Of a stretch of 64,000 nt of DNA, positions 18,873 to 26,234 are shown piece by piece. This stretch comes from an uncultured Paracoccaceae bacterium (GTDB taxonomy: Bacteria > Pseudomonadota > Alphaproteobacteria > Rhodobacterales > Rhodobacteraceae): the NCBI GenBank assembly GCA_938049225.1, contig CALICM010000002.1:1-64000 (forward strand), read 5' to 3'. The translations under genes were made by a program, and so were the position numbers. The notes beneath the pieces are model-generated. The model was not told the origin of the DNA, did no database searches, and was given only the letters and a program-made list of their open reading frames with translations. Positions within the stretch are counted from its first letter, which is position 1. Each line of letters starts with the position of its first letter.

Positions 18873-19200
18873 ATGACTATTTCGGGCAAGACGAAGCTAT
18901 TTCCCATTGTCGGCGCGCCGATCGACACGGTTTTCTCGCCGCCCGCGATGAATGCATAGTTCAGGGCCAACGACGTCGATGCCGTCATGGTGCCCTTGCA
19001 TGTGCCTTGTGGGGCGGAGGGGCAGTTCTTCTCGCTGCTACGTCAAAGCATGAACATGCTGGGCTGTTCCGTCACTTTCCCTCACAAGCAAGCCGTCTTT
19101 GGCGTTGTTGATCATCCATCGACCACAGCCCGGACGCTGTCAGCCGTCAGTACCCTTCGCAGAAATACAGATGGCTTTCTTGGTGGGCTAACGCCCGGGC
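18873..19200 (+). pseudogene. Broken shikimate dehydrogenase-like gene (AroE N-terminal domain)
   Basis: Translation from ATG 18873 gives SGKTKLFPIVGAPIDTVFSP, the AroE substrate-binding start (compare SGKTxLxGIIGxPIxHxxSP). An in-frame TAG follows at 18957-18959. The same frame then continues with NDVDAVMVPLHV, a CSVTFPHKQAVFG segment matching the VTxPHK motif with its catalytic lysine, and RRNTDGFLGGL. After about 19190 the similarity ends: the NADP-binding half is missing. With one stop and a C-terminal loss it is a relic. It is divergent from a GntR/ABC/FAD operon and may once have served the same catabolic pathway. Confidence 0.75.
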
Positions 19201-19295
19201 TGAGGATGTTGCGTGTGCAAACATGGACTCAGCACGCGCCAAGGATCTACCTTGGTTGGAACAGCCCGCGAAGTCCTTGTGCCGTAGGCTTTCGA

Positions 19296-19643
19296 TCACC
19301 CGGTTTGGATCGGCAGCCAGGCCTCGACAGCAGCTGACGCGATGACAATCGTGGTGCCAAGGTCGGGGTTTTCGACGTTGAGACCGCCGTGCACGGCGCG
19401 GACATTGGCGCGACCGCGGGGAAGCTTGGCGGCAAGGGCTTGCGTATCAACCTGGTCGGGGTCCTGCACGCCAATGGTGACGTCGACACGCATTTGGTCG
19501 TGGGGGATACCCAATGCCTCGAACAGCGGCAGCGAGGAATGGCGGATCGCATCCTCGATCGCGCGGGCGGCGGCCTTGGTATAATCCTCGCCGTGCAGAT
19601 CGTTGCCCATACCCATTTCGATGATGATGCGATTTTCGCTCAT
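19296..19643 (-). CDS. Lin0512-family protein (second of pair)
   Basis: This 115-residue protein starts MSENRIIIEMGMGNDLHGED. It has the Lin0512 family layout: EMGMGxDLHGxDxTKAAxRAxxDA, IRHSSLPLFEALG, VTIGVQDPDQVD and NVRAVHGGLNV. The start at 19643 overlaps the stop of the upstream Lin0512 gene (ATGA). Members are small, cytosolic and of unknown function. The pair is clearly related to each other but only about one third identical. Confidence 0.88.
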   Translation of the reverse strand: MSENRIIIEMGMGNDLHGEDYTKAAARAIEDAIRHSSLPLFEALGIPHDQMRVDVTIGVQDPDQVDTQALAAKLPRGRANVRAVHGGLNVENPDLGTTIVIASAAVEAWLPIQTG

Positions 19644-19987
19644 GATGCGGCCTTTAGGTCCAGGGATACGCTGATCGCGGCGTTGGCGATGATCGTGCGA
19701 CCGCCGCCGGGTTTTGGGATGTTCAGGCCGCCGTCCCGGCAAGTGATGGTGATCTGGCCGTAGGGGAAGGCGGCTTTGAGCGCATCATGGTCGACGGTTT
19801 CGGGATCGGGACAGCCGATCTCGACCAGGATCAACATATCCTCCTTAGCGCAGCCAAAGTGCTCGGCCAGGTTAATCGAGTTATGCCAAAGCGCGTCTTT
19901 GACAGCCCTCAGGGCCGCATCGGTGACCGCATCCCGACGCAGCGAGGTGCCCATGCCGAACTCGGTCAGCAGAAGTTTGATGGGCAT
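19640..19987 (-). CDS. Lin0512-family protein (first of pair)
   Basis: This 115-residue protein begins MPIKLLLTEFGMGTSLRRDAVT. It shares with its neighbour the FGMGTxxxxxDxTxAAxRAVxDA segment, a WHNSINLAEHFG helix, LVEIGCPDPETVD and the ITxxDGGLNIPKP end. The function is unknown. Two different Lin0512 chains made from overlapping genes suggest a heteromer, which is inference. It lies downstream of a secreted hypothetical protein and the aminotransferase on the same strand. Confidence 0.88.
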   Translation of the reverse strand: MPIKLLLTEFGMGTSLRRDAVTDAALRAVKDALWHNSINLAEHFGCAKEDMLILVEIGCPDPETVDHDALKAAFPYGQITITCRDGGLNIPKPGGGRTIIANAAISVSLDLKAAS

Positions 19988-19991
19988 TGGG

Positions 19992-20516
19992 TCACTCCAG
20001 ACAGGTTTGCAGGGTTTCGTTGGCGGCTTGGTTCGCCGTCACAAAGGCTTGGGTGGCTTGGTCAAAGGGCGGGGTGCCGATGACCGCCTGAGCCGTGGTG
20101 CGCAAAGTGTCCATGGCGGGATTGCCTTGCGTTTGGGCGATGGCGGCGTTGCGCGCGGCTTCGAGCACCCCATAGTCTGGGTTGAGGTCGCGTAGAAGCG
20201 CCAGGGCGGTCTCGTCGGCGGCCAGGTTCATCACTTCGTTCAAGGTGGGGCGGTCGGCCAACACCCGGGGATCGTTTTCCAGCAGGAAGGTGACCCGGGC
20301 GATGGTGGCGGCGTGTATCGCGCGTTGGGTGTTTTCGGCGGCTTCGGAGATCTCGGTCACGTTTGGGTCATGAGCAATGAAGACCTGCCGCAGGGTGGCT
20401 TGATAGGTCAGGAAGGCCGCTGATCGGGCTTCGAGTGCCTCATACACACAAGGTGGCAGGCTCTGCGCGGCGGCCGGACTGGTCAGTGCCAGAAAGACCG
20501 CCAGCAGGCGGATCAC
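19992..20516 (-). CDS. Secreted helical protein, unknown function
   Basis: This 174-residue protein has a signal peptide MIRLLAVFLALTSPAAAQ and a mature part that looks all-helical, with two cysteines (PPCVYEA near the new N-terminus and LQTCLE at the C-terminus) that could form a disulfide. No family is recognised. It starts inside the 3' end of the aminotransferase gene by four bases and is followed closely by the Lin0512 pair, so it belongs to that operon. Confidence 0.75.
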   Translation of the reverse strand: MIRLLAVFLALTSPAAAQSLPPCVYEALEARSAAFLTYQATLRQVFIAHDPNVTEISEAAENTQRAIHAATIARVTFLLENDPRVLADRPTLNEVMNLAADETALALLRDLNPDYGVLEAARNAAIAQTQGNPAMDTLRTTAQAVIGTPPFDQATQAFVTANQAANETLQTCLE

Positions 20517-21889
20517 CGCAGCATGTCCTCGGCCTTGGCCCAGGCCATGGTGGCGTCAAGGGCAGCTTCGACCGGGGCGAACATTTCCTCCAGTTCGCCT
20601 TCGGTGATGATCATCGGCGGGCAAATCGCCAGGGTGTCGCCGATGGCGCGCAGGATGACGCCGCGTTTGAGCAACTCGGCGGAAAGGATCGGGCCTGTTT
20701 TGGCGGGGTTTTTGAAAGCCTTGGCGTCCGGCGGGGCGAGTTCCAGGCAGCCCATCAGGCCGCTGGCACGGCCATCGCCCACCAGCGGGTGGTCAGCGGC
20801 CTTGGCGATCAGGCGTTCGAAGGTGGGCGTGACATCGCGGACGTGTTGGACGATGTTGCGGCGTTCATAAATCTCAAGCGTTTTGATGGCGACCGCACAG
20901 CTGATCGGGTGACCGCCATAGGTGAAACCGTGGCCGAAGTTGCCCAGTTTACCGGTGTTGCCTTCGATTACCTCGGCGATTTCGGTGGTGACGGCAACGG
21001 CGGACAGGGGTGCGTAACCGGCGGTCAATTGCTTGGCCATCGACATCGCGCGGGGCTGCATCTCCACGGTTTGGGCACCGAACCAATTGCCGGTGCGGCC
21101 GAAACCGGTGATCACCTCGTCCGAGATCAGCGCTATGTCATGTTCGTCGAGGATCGGTTGGATCGCCTGAAAATACCCCTCGGGCGGGACGATCACGCCG
21201 CCCGCGCCCATCACCGGCTCGGCGATCATGGCGGCGATCGTGTCTGGTCCTTCGCGGTCGATCAGATCGCGCAGGTCCTGCGCCAGCCGGGCTGTGAACT
21301 CGGCCTCGGTCTCGCCCTCTTGCGCCTCTTTCCAATAATGCGGGCACGAGGTGTGGAGGATGCGGTCGACGGGCAGGTCGAAATCCATGTGATTATAGGG
21401 CAGGCCGGTCAGGCTGCCCGAGACGATGGTCACCCCGTGATAGCCTTTGATGCGGCTGATGATCTTTTTCTTATCCGGACGGCCGAGCGCATTGTTGTAG
21501 TACCATTGCAGTTTGATCTGGGTGTCGTTCGCCTCGGAGCCCGAGGATTGATAGATCACCCGACCCATGTCCGGCGCCAGTTCCTTCAGCCTCTCGGCCA
21601 GCTCAACGGCGGGTTCGTGGCTGCGGCCGCCGAAGAGGTGGTAGTAGGGCAGCAAGCTCATCTGTTCCTTGGCGGCTTCGATCAATTCCTGATCGGAAAA
21701 GCCCAGGCCGCAGCACCACAGGCCCGCCATGCCTTCGATATACTCTTTGCCCGCGTCGTCGCGCACGCGGACGCCATTGCCGCTGGAAATCACATGCGGG
21801 CCGGTTTGGCGCAGGGTCACGGCGTTGGTGTAGGGATGCAGTAGCGCGTCAACGTCGCGCATCTGGGTATTGGTAAGCGGGGTATTCAT
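20513..21889 (-). CDS. Class III (omega) aminotransferase
   Basis: This 458-residue PLP enzyme should move an amino group from an amine or omega-amino acid to pyruvate or another oxo acid. Visible features are YQSSGSEANDT (phosphate-binding loop), KGYHGVTIVSGSLTG, LISDEVITGFGRTGNWFGA (the PLP-contacting aspartate) and SMAKQLTAGYAPLSAV with the Schiff-base lysine. The start at 21889 is chosen because GGAGG lies seven bases upstream. The frame extends further upstream with no homology. The substrate could be putrescine, beta-alanine, taurine or an aromatic amine. It is not resolved. Confidence 0.93.
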   Translation of the reverse strand: MNTPLTNTQMRDVDALLHPYTNAVTLRQTGPHVISSGNGVRVRDDAGKEYIEGMAGLWCCGLGFSDQELIEAAKEQMSLLPYYHLFGGRSHEPAVELAERLKELAPDMGRVIYQSSGSEANDTQIKLQWYYNNALGRPDKKKIISRIKGYHGVTIVSGSLTGLPYNHMDFDLPVDRILHTSCPHYWKEAQEGETEAEFTARLAQDLRDLIDREGPDTIAAMIAEPVMGAGGVIVPPEGYFQAIQPILDEHDIALISDEVITGFGRTGNWFGAQTVEMQPRAMSMAKQLTAGYAPLSAVAVTTEIAEVIEGNTGKLGNFGHGFTYGGHPISCAVAIKTLEIYERRNIVQHVRDVTPTFERLIAKAADHPLVGDGRASGLMGCLELAPPDAKAFKNPAKTGPILSAELLKRGVILRAIGDTLAICPPMIITEGELEEMFAPVEAALDATMAWAKAEDMLR

Positions 21890-21976
21890 GGCGCGACCTC
21901 CGTGGCTGAACAGGGGTTCAGTGATAGGGGGGCCAGGCCGGGCGGTCAATTGGGGCGCGGGGATATGATCGGACAT

Positions 21977-22003
21977 AGAAAAGGCCAGCCCTTGAGGCTG
22001 GCC
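21977..22003 (-). terminator. Intrinsic terminator of the first mini-protein gene
   Basis: GGCCAGCC-CTTGA-GGCTGGCC hairpin, followed on the minus strand by a T-run (TTTTCT), lies about 20 bp after the stop of the small secreted protein gene. It is a textbook intrinsic terminator. Confidence 0.85.
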
Positions 22004-22024
22004 GTTGAGGGGGGAGAGAGGGGT

Positions 22025-22303
22025 TTAGTAGAACCCGAAGCCTTTACCGATGATAAAACCCTTGCCGACGTATTTTTTGGAGGCAAAGCCTTTGCCGTAG
22101 AAACCTTTTTTGAAGGCCTTCTTCTTGAAGCCACGGTGGCCGTGGAATTTCTTGAACTTCACGTCCTGGGCATAGAACGTGGCAAGATCCGCTTGATCGA
22201 CACTTACGGTTACTGCTGCTGGGGCCAAGTCGGTGGGCTGAGTGGCGGCGGTGGCGGCGAAGGGGACGGTGGCGATCAGAGCAACTGCGATGAGGGTTTT
22301 CAT
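22025..22303 (-). CDS. Small secreted Lys/Gly/Phe-rich protein A
   Basis: This 92-residue protein has a signal peptide MKTLIAVALIATVPFAATAA. An acidic-neutral linker follows, then a strongly basic, aromatic C-terminal tail of about 40 residues with FKKFHGHRGFKKKAFKKGFY and GKGFASKKYVGKGF repeats ending in GFGFY. No family is recognised. The paralog at 22480 has the same design. The start is the MKT with GGAACC-type spacing shared by both genes. Transcription is probably driven by the duplicated promoter at 22353-22378. A cell-surface, adhesive or metal/anion-binding role is only speculation. Confidence 0.8.
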   Translation of the reverse strand: MKTLIAVALIATVPFAATAATQPTDLAPAAVTVSVDQADLATFYAQDVKFKKFHGHRGFKKKAFKKGFYGKGFASKKYVGKGFIIGKGFGFY

Positions 22304-22352
22304 GGTGTGGTTCCTTTGGTTGGTTATTTGTTCGCGTCTTCGATGAGAAAGA

Positions 22353-22378
22353 TATATGAACATTGTTCATAACATGCA
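22353..22378 (-). promoter_or_regulatory. Promoter with operator inside the spacer (mini-protein A)
   Basis: On the minus strand TTGCAT and TATATC are separated by exactly 17 bp, as in a sigma-70 promoter. The spacer is occupied by TATGAAC-ATT-GTTCATA (22355-22371), a 7-bp inverted repeat. A repressor bound there would block polymerase directly. The same layout is repeated upstream of mini-protein B. Confidence 0.7.
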
Positions 22379-22430
22379 ATGCACATGCGTGTGAGCGGCT
22401 GTAACGCGAATGATACGGGTAAGAATCAAA

Positions 22431-22453
22431 AGGCCAGCGCTCGGCGCTGGCCT
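22431..22453 (-). terminator. Intrinsic terminator of the second mini-protein gene
   Basis: AGGCCAGCGC-TCG-GCGCTGGCCT is a perfect 10-bp stem with a 3-nt loop, followed on the minus strand by TTTTG. It lies 27 bp after the stop of the gene at 22480-22713. Confidence 0.8.
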
Positions 22454-22479
22454 TTGTGTGGCGAGAGGGGGGAGTGGCT

Positions 22480-22713
22480 TCAAAAGAAGAACCCGCCTTT
22501 GAATTTCTTGCCGACGAACTTCTTTTTCGCAAAGCCACCATAATAGCCCTTTTTGAAGGCTTTCTTTTTGAAATGGCCGTGGCCGAATTTGACCTGCTCG
22601 ACGCTGAAGTCCGCCTGGGCAGTGGCAACAGCGGGACTGGCAAGGTCCTGAGGGGTTGCCGCGGCAGCAAGGGGCAGAGTGGCGATCAGGGCGGCGGTGA
22701 TAAGGGTTTTCAT
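22480..22713 (-). CDS. Small secreted Lys/Gly/Phe-rich protein B
   Basis: This 77-residue paralog of the neighbouring gene has a signal peptide MKTLITAALIATLPLAAAAT and a basic aromatic tail (FGHGHFKKKAFKKGYYGG, then FAKKKFVGKKFKGGFFF). The shared KKAFKKG[FY]YG core and the nearly identical upstream 80 bp show a tandem duplication. The tail is shorter by one repeat and is even more lysine-rich. No family is recognised. The two chains could be structural surface proteins or cationic peptides, but nothing in the sequence decides this. Confidence 0.8.
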   Translation of the reverse strand: MKTLITAALIATLPLAAAATPQDLASPAVATAQADFSVEQVKFGHGHFKKKAFKKGYYGGFAKKKFVGKKFKGGFFF

Positions 22714-22762
22714 GGTGGGTTCCTTTGGTTGGTTCGTTGTTCGTGTCTTCGATGAAGAAGAT

Positions 22763-22788
22763 ATATGAACGCCGTTCATAACATGCAA
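22763..22788 (-). promoter_or_regulatory. Promoter with operator inside the spacer (mini-protein B)
   Basis: Second copy of the arrangement: TTGCAT, 17-bp spacer carrying TATGAAC-GCC-GTTCATA (22765-22781), then TATATC. The palindrome lies 52 bp before the start codon here, the same distance as in the first copy. Only the three central bases differ. Confidence 0.7.
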
Positions 22789-22853
22789 TGCACGTTGAGA
22801 CACGGGAGGGTGAGCATGGTGAAATACGGAATTTAGGGCGCTATTGTCTTGGA

Positions 22854-23578
22854 ATGGATGTGTTTGGGTCAGCGCTGCTCGATTATCAAAGTGGGGAGCG
22901 GGACCATCAAATCTCGATCAAACGGGGCGATGGGTTTGTGGATCAACACAGCCCGGGCCTGTATTTCGCAGCTGACCCACAACGGCATGAGGCGGGGGTT
23001 CTTGGTCGGGTTAAGGGCCCCGTTCTTGATATTGGCTGCGGCGCTGGGCGGCATGTTTTGCATTTACAGCAAGCAGGCGTCGAGGTGGCCGGCGTCGATA
23101 CTTCCGACGGTGCCATCGAGACCTGCCACCTGCGGGGTGCGCGCGTGTCCTACGCGGGAATGTTTTGGAGGCCGGTTTTGCCGCAGGCAATCGCCTTGGG
23201 TTCGAGCGTTTTCAGACCGTTTTGCTGTTTGGCAACAATATTGGGATCGGTGGAACCCCTGCGGGTACGCGGAACCTGCTCAGGAATATTCACCCTCTTC
23301 TCTCAGACAGCGGCCGCGTGCTGGTGACGTCATTGGATGTGACGCAGACATCAAACCCGACGCATCGCGCCTATCACGAAAGCAATATTGCCGCCGGTTT
23401 GCCGAAAGGCCAGATTTCAATGCGACTTGAGTATCGTGGACGATGTGGCCCCTGGATCAACTGGCTACACCCCCAACCGCAAGAGCTTGAGGCATTCGCA
23501 CAAGATACCGGTTGGCGGATTGAGCTGGTTCGGACCTATGATACAGGCGTCTACGCGGCGGTGCTTGGTCGGGCATAG
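22854..23578 (+). pseudogene. Frameshifted class I SAM-dependent methyltransferase
   Basis: From ATG 22854 the frame encodes a methyltransferase N-terminus with LGRVKGPVLDIGCGAGRHVL, the SAM-binding motif I, followed by GVEVAGVDTSDGAIE. Near 23150-23165 the similarity passes to another frame, which reads NVLEAGFAAG, then FERFQTVLLFGNNIGIGG, HPLLSDSGRVLVTSLD and ends GVYAAVLGRA at 23578. Both halves are needed for one enzyme of about 240 residues, so a single small indel has broken it. It may be a real pseudogene or a sequencing error. Confidence 0.75.
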
Positions 23579-23621
23579 ACAGCCGGGGCAGCATTGTCAC
23601 GCGGGTTATGGAGGGAGAGCA

Positions 23622-24242
23622 GTGAGTGGGATCGAAAGTCTGATGGCGATGGGCTTGGCTTTTGCCGTTGTTGCGGTATCGCCGGGCCCCGCAAATATCG
23701 CGGTGGCGACTGTCGCGATGGCCTCAGGGCGACGGCAGGGGTTGGCGTTTGGGCTGGGCCTGTCCATGGGGTTGGCGTTTTGGGGGTTGGTGGCGGCCAC
23801 CGGGATGGGCGCGGTGTTGCAGGGGACCGCTTGGGGGTTGACGGCCCTCAAGCTGTTCGGTGGCGCTTATTTGTTATGGTTGGCGGCGCAATCCGGCCGG
23901 TCCGCGCTGCGGCCCGATGTTGGGCTGGTGCAAAACCCGGGGGAAGGGCGCTGGTTTTTGCGCGGGTTGCTGCTGAACCTTTCGAACCCCAAGGCCGTGG
24001 TGGCTTGGATGGCGGCGCTGTCCATGGGGCTGGGCACAGGGGATGACCTTGGGATGCTGGTTTTGGCGACGCTGATGTGCATGGCGCTGGGGTTCGGCAA
24101 TTACGCGGGCTATGCGTTGGTGTTTTCCCGGCATGGCATAATGGCGCGGTACCAGCGCGCAAGACGTTGGATTGACGGGGCGGTAGCTGGTGTTTTCGCG
24201 GTGGCAGGCCTTGGGGTCCTGCGCTCGGCCTGGGGGCGATAG
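23622..24242 (+). CDS. LysE/RhtB-family exporter
   Basis: This 206-residue protein has six predicted membrane helices and the family start AVVAVSPGPANIAVATVAMASGRRQGLAFGLGLSMG. The central region carries the typical LLNLSNPKAVVAWMA motif. RhtB-type proteins export amino acids or related metabolites. The GTG start at 23622 is preferred because GGAGGGAG precedes it at good distance, while the frame upstream continues into the methyltransferase relic. It is convergent with choV. Confidence 0.9.
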   Translation: MSGIESLMAMGLAFAVVAVSPGPANIAVATVAMASGRRQGLAFGLGLSMGLAFWGLVAATGMGAVLQGTAWGLTALKLFGGAYLLWLAAQSGRSALRPDVGLVQNPGEGRWFLRGLLLNLSNPKAVVAWMAALSMGLGTGDDLGMLVLATLMCMALGFGNYAGYALVFSRHGIMARYQRARRWIDGAVAGVFAVAGLGVLRSAWGR

Positions 24243-24287
24243 GGAACTGGCCGTTTGGTCATCGGCGCTTCTTGGGGCAACGTGGAT

Positions 24288-25355
24288 TTAGCCAGTAGGC
24301 TGGGCCGCAGCGGCATTGGTTTTCGGCCGGCCTGCCGGGTCGACCAGGGCCGCCAAAACTGCGGTGGCGGTAATCTCGCCCACTAGCACGCCTTGGTCGG
24401 TGACGCCGATGCGGTCGGGGCCTTTGTGGAAGCGCTCGATAATCTCGCGCACGGTGCATTGCGTATCGACGGTTTGCGCCGGGGTTTGGCCAGTGTTGGG
24501 GGTCATGATGTCGCCAGCGGTCAGCACACCCAGGGGGTTCATGTGTTGGACGAAATCGGCCACATAGTCGTTCGCGGGGGCCGAGAAGATCTGCTTGGGG
24601 GTGCCGGATTGGACGATGCGCCCACCCTCCATGATCGCGATGCGGTCGCCCAGCTTGAACGCCTCGTCCAAGTCGTGGCTTACGAAAATGATTGTGCGTT
24701 TGAGTTTTTGCTGGAGGTCGATCAACTCGTCCTGCAGGCGGGTGCGGATCAGCGGGTCGAGGGCCGAGAAGGGCTCGTCCATCAGCAGGATCGGCGCGTC
24801 GGTGGCAAAGGCGCGGGCCAGGCCGACGCGTTGCTGCATGCCGCCCGAAAGCTCGGCCACCTTGCGGTTGGCCCAGTCGGACAAGCCGACAAGCGCCAGT
24901 TGGTTGTCGATCTTTGATTGACGTTCGCTTGCGGGCATTCGGGCAAGTTCCAGACCCAGGCCGACATTCTCGCGCACCGTGCGCCAGGGCAGCAGGCCGA
25001 ATTGCTGAAAGACCATGGCGACACGGGTCTGGCGCAGGTGGCGCAGGGTTTTTGCGTCGGCGCTGGTGATATTCACCATCTGGCCGTTGTCATCCAGGGT
25101 GACATGACCCCGCACGACCGGGTTGAGGCCATTAACCGCGCGCAGCAGCGTGGATTTGCCCGAGCCCGACAGCCCCATCAGCACCAGAATCTCGCCCGTA
25201 CCAACGCTGATAGAGCAATCATGCACGCCCAGAATTTGGCCCGTCGCATCCTGGACCTCGGCGCGCGTTTGCCCCTGGTCCATCAGCGGCAGCGCGCTGG
25301 CGGGGCGGTCGCCGAAGACGATCGAGACGTTGTTGAACGCAACTGCCGTGCCCAT
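24288..25355 (-). CDS. choV: Choline ABC transporter ATP-binding protein
   Basis: This 355-residue ATPase has Walker A MGLSGSGKSTLL, Q-loop VFQQFGLLPWR, signature ELSGGMQQRVGLARAF and Walker B ILLMDEPFSALD, then a C-terminal regulatory part with a partial CBS-like region after MNPLGVLTAGDIM. This is the ProV/ChoV profile. The context with betICBA favours the choline-specific ChoXWV system over a general betaine porter. The start at 25355 overlaps the choW stop by one base. It lacks the full second CBS domain of ProV, as expected for ChoV. Confidence 0.9.
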   Translation of the reverse strand: MGTAVAFNNVSIVFGDRPASALPLMDQGQTRAEVQDATGQILGVHDCSISVGTGEILVLMGLSGSGKSTLLRAVNGLNPVVRGHVTLDDNGQMVNITSADAKTLRHLRQTRVAMVFQQFGLLPWRTVRENVGLGLELARMPASERQSKIDNQLALVGLSDWANRKVAELSGGMQQRVGLARAFATDAPILLMDEPFSALDPLIRTRLQDELIDLQQKLKRTIIFVSHDLDEAFKLGDRIAIMEGGRIVQSGTPKQIFSAPANDYVADFVQHMNPLGVLTAGDIMTPNTGQTPAQTVDTQCTVREIIERFHKGPDRIGVTDQGVLVGEITATAVLAALVDPAGRPKTNAAAAQPTG

Positions 25356-26185
25356 CAGCGGGTCACTCGCAATACGCGGTCCAGCATGATCGCGACGATG
25401 ACAATGACGAAGCCACTCTCGAACCCAAGGGCCGTGTTGACTTGGTTCAGCGCGCGGACGACCGGGACGCCAAGACCATCGGCGCCCACCAGGGCTGCGA
25501 TAACCACCATGGACAGCGACAGCATGATGGTTTGGTTCAGCCCCGCCATGATTTGCGGCAGGGCATAGGGCAGTTCCACCTTCCAAAGGGTTTGTGTTGG
25601 CGTGGCGCCAAAAGCCTGGGCGGCCTCGAGCAAGGGTTTAGGGGTGGAACTGATCCCCAGATGGGTCAGGCGGATCGGGGCGGGGACGACAAAGATGACG
25701 GTGGCGATCAGACCGGGCACCATGCCGATCCCGAAAAACACGATAGCCGGGATCAGATAAACGAAGGTTGGCAGAGTTTGCATCAGATCCAGCACCGGAC
25801 GGATGGCGGTGAACAAGCGTGGGCGGTGGGCGACAGCGATGCCAATGGGCACGCCAATGGCCATGCAAACCAAGCAGGCGGACAGGACCAGGGTCAGGCT
25901 TTCGGTGGTCTCCTCCCAATAGTCTTGGTTCAGGATGAAGAGAAAGCCAAGGGCCACGAAAAGGGCGGTCTTCCAACTGCGCTGGATGGCATAGGCGATG
26001 CCGACGAACACCGCGATGATCAGCAGCGGATGGGGCGTTTGCAGCACCCACAAGATGCTGTCGATCAGAAACTCCATGACCGCCGCCAGTCCGTCGAAAA
26101 ACGCAGCGCCGTTCGCTTGCAACCAGTCGAAGACGGTTTTTGCCGTCTTGCCGACGGGGATTTTGGTGTCGGTCAGCCAGTCCAT
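25355..26185 (-). CDS. choW: Choline ABC transporter permease
   Basis: This 276-residue integral membrane permease has the ProW/OpuAB-type core (LTLVLSACLVCMAIGVPIG, FVYLIPAIVFFGIGMVPGLIATVIF, and the coupling-loop region EAAQAFGATPTQTLWKVELP). The length is that of ChoW rather than the longer enteric ProW. It is placed between choX and choV and is translationally coupled to choV. It should form the choline channel of the importer. Confidence 0.92.
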   Translation of the reverse strand: MDWLTDTKIPVGKTAKTVFDWLQANGAAFFDGLAAVMEFLIDSILWVLQTPHPLLIIAVFVGIAYAIQRSWKTALFVALGFLFILNQDYWEETTESLTLVLSACLVCMAIGVPIGIAVAHRPRLFTAIRPVLDLMQTLPTFVYLIPAIVFFGIGMVPGLIATVIFVVPAPIRLTHLGISSTPKPLLEAAQAFGATPTQTLWKVELPYALPQIMAGLNQTIMLSLSMVVIAALVGADGLGVPVVRALNQVNTALGFESGFVIVIVAIMLDRVLRVTR

Positions 26186-26234
26186 CGCGGGCCCCTTCGG
26201 TCAGGCGCGCCGCCCCGAAAGGCGGCGCGGGGGA

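Noticed and set aside
22353-22788. Possible SOS (LexA) boxes in the GAAC...GTTC palindromes
   Set aside because: The spacing is three bases. Bacillus-type boxes use four, and alphaproteobacterial LexA uses the direct repeat GTTCN7GTTC, so the match is not good enough.
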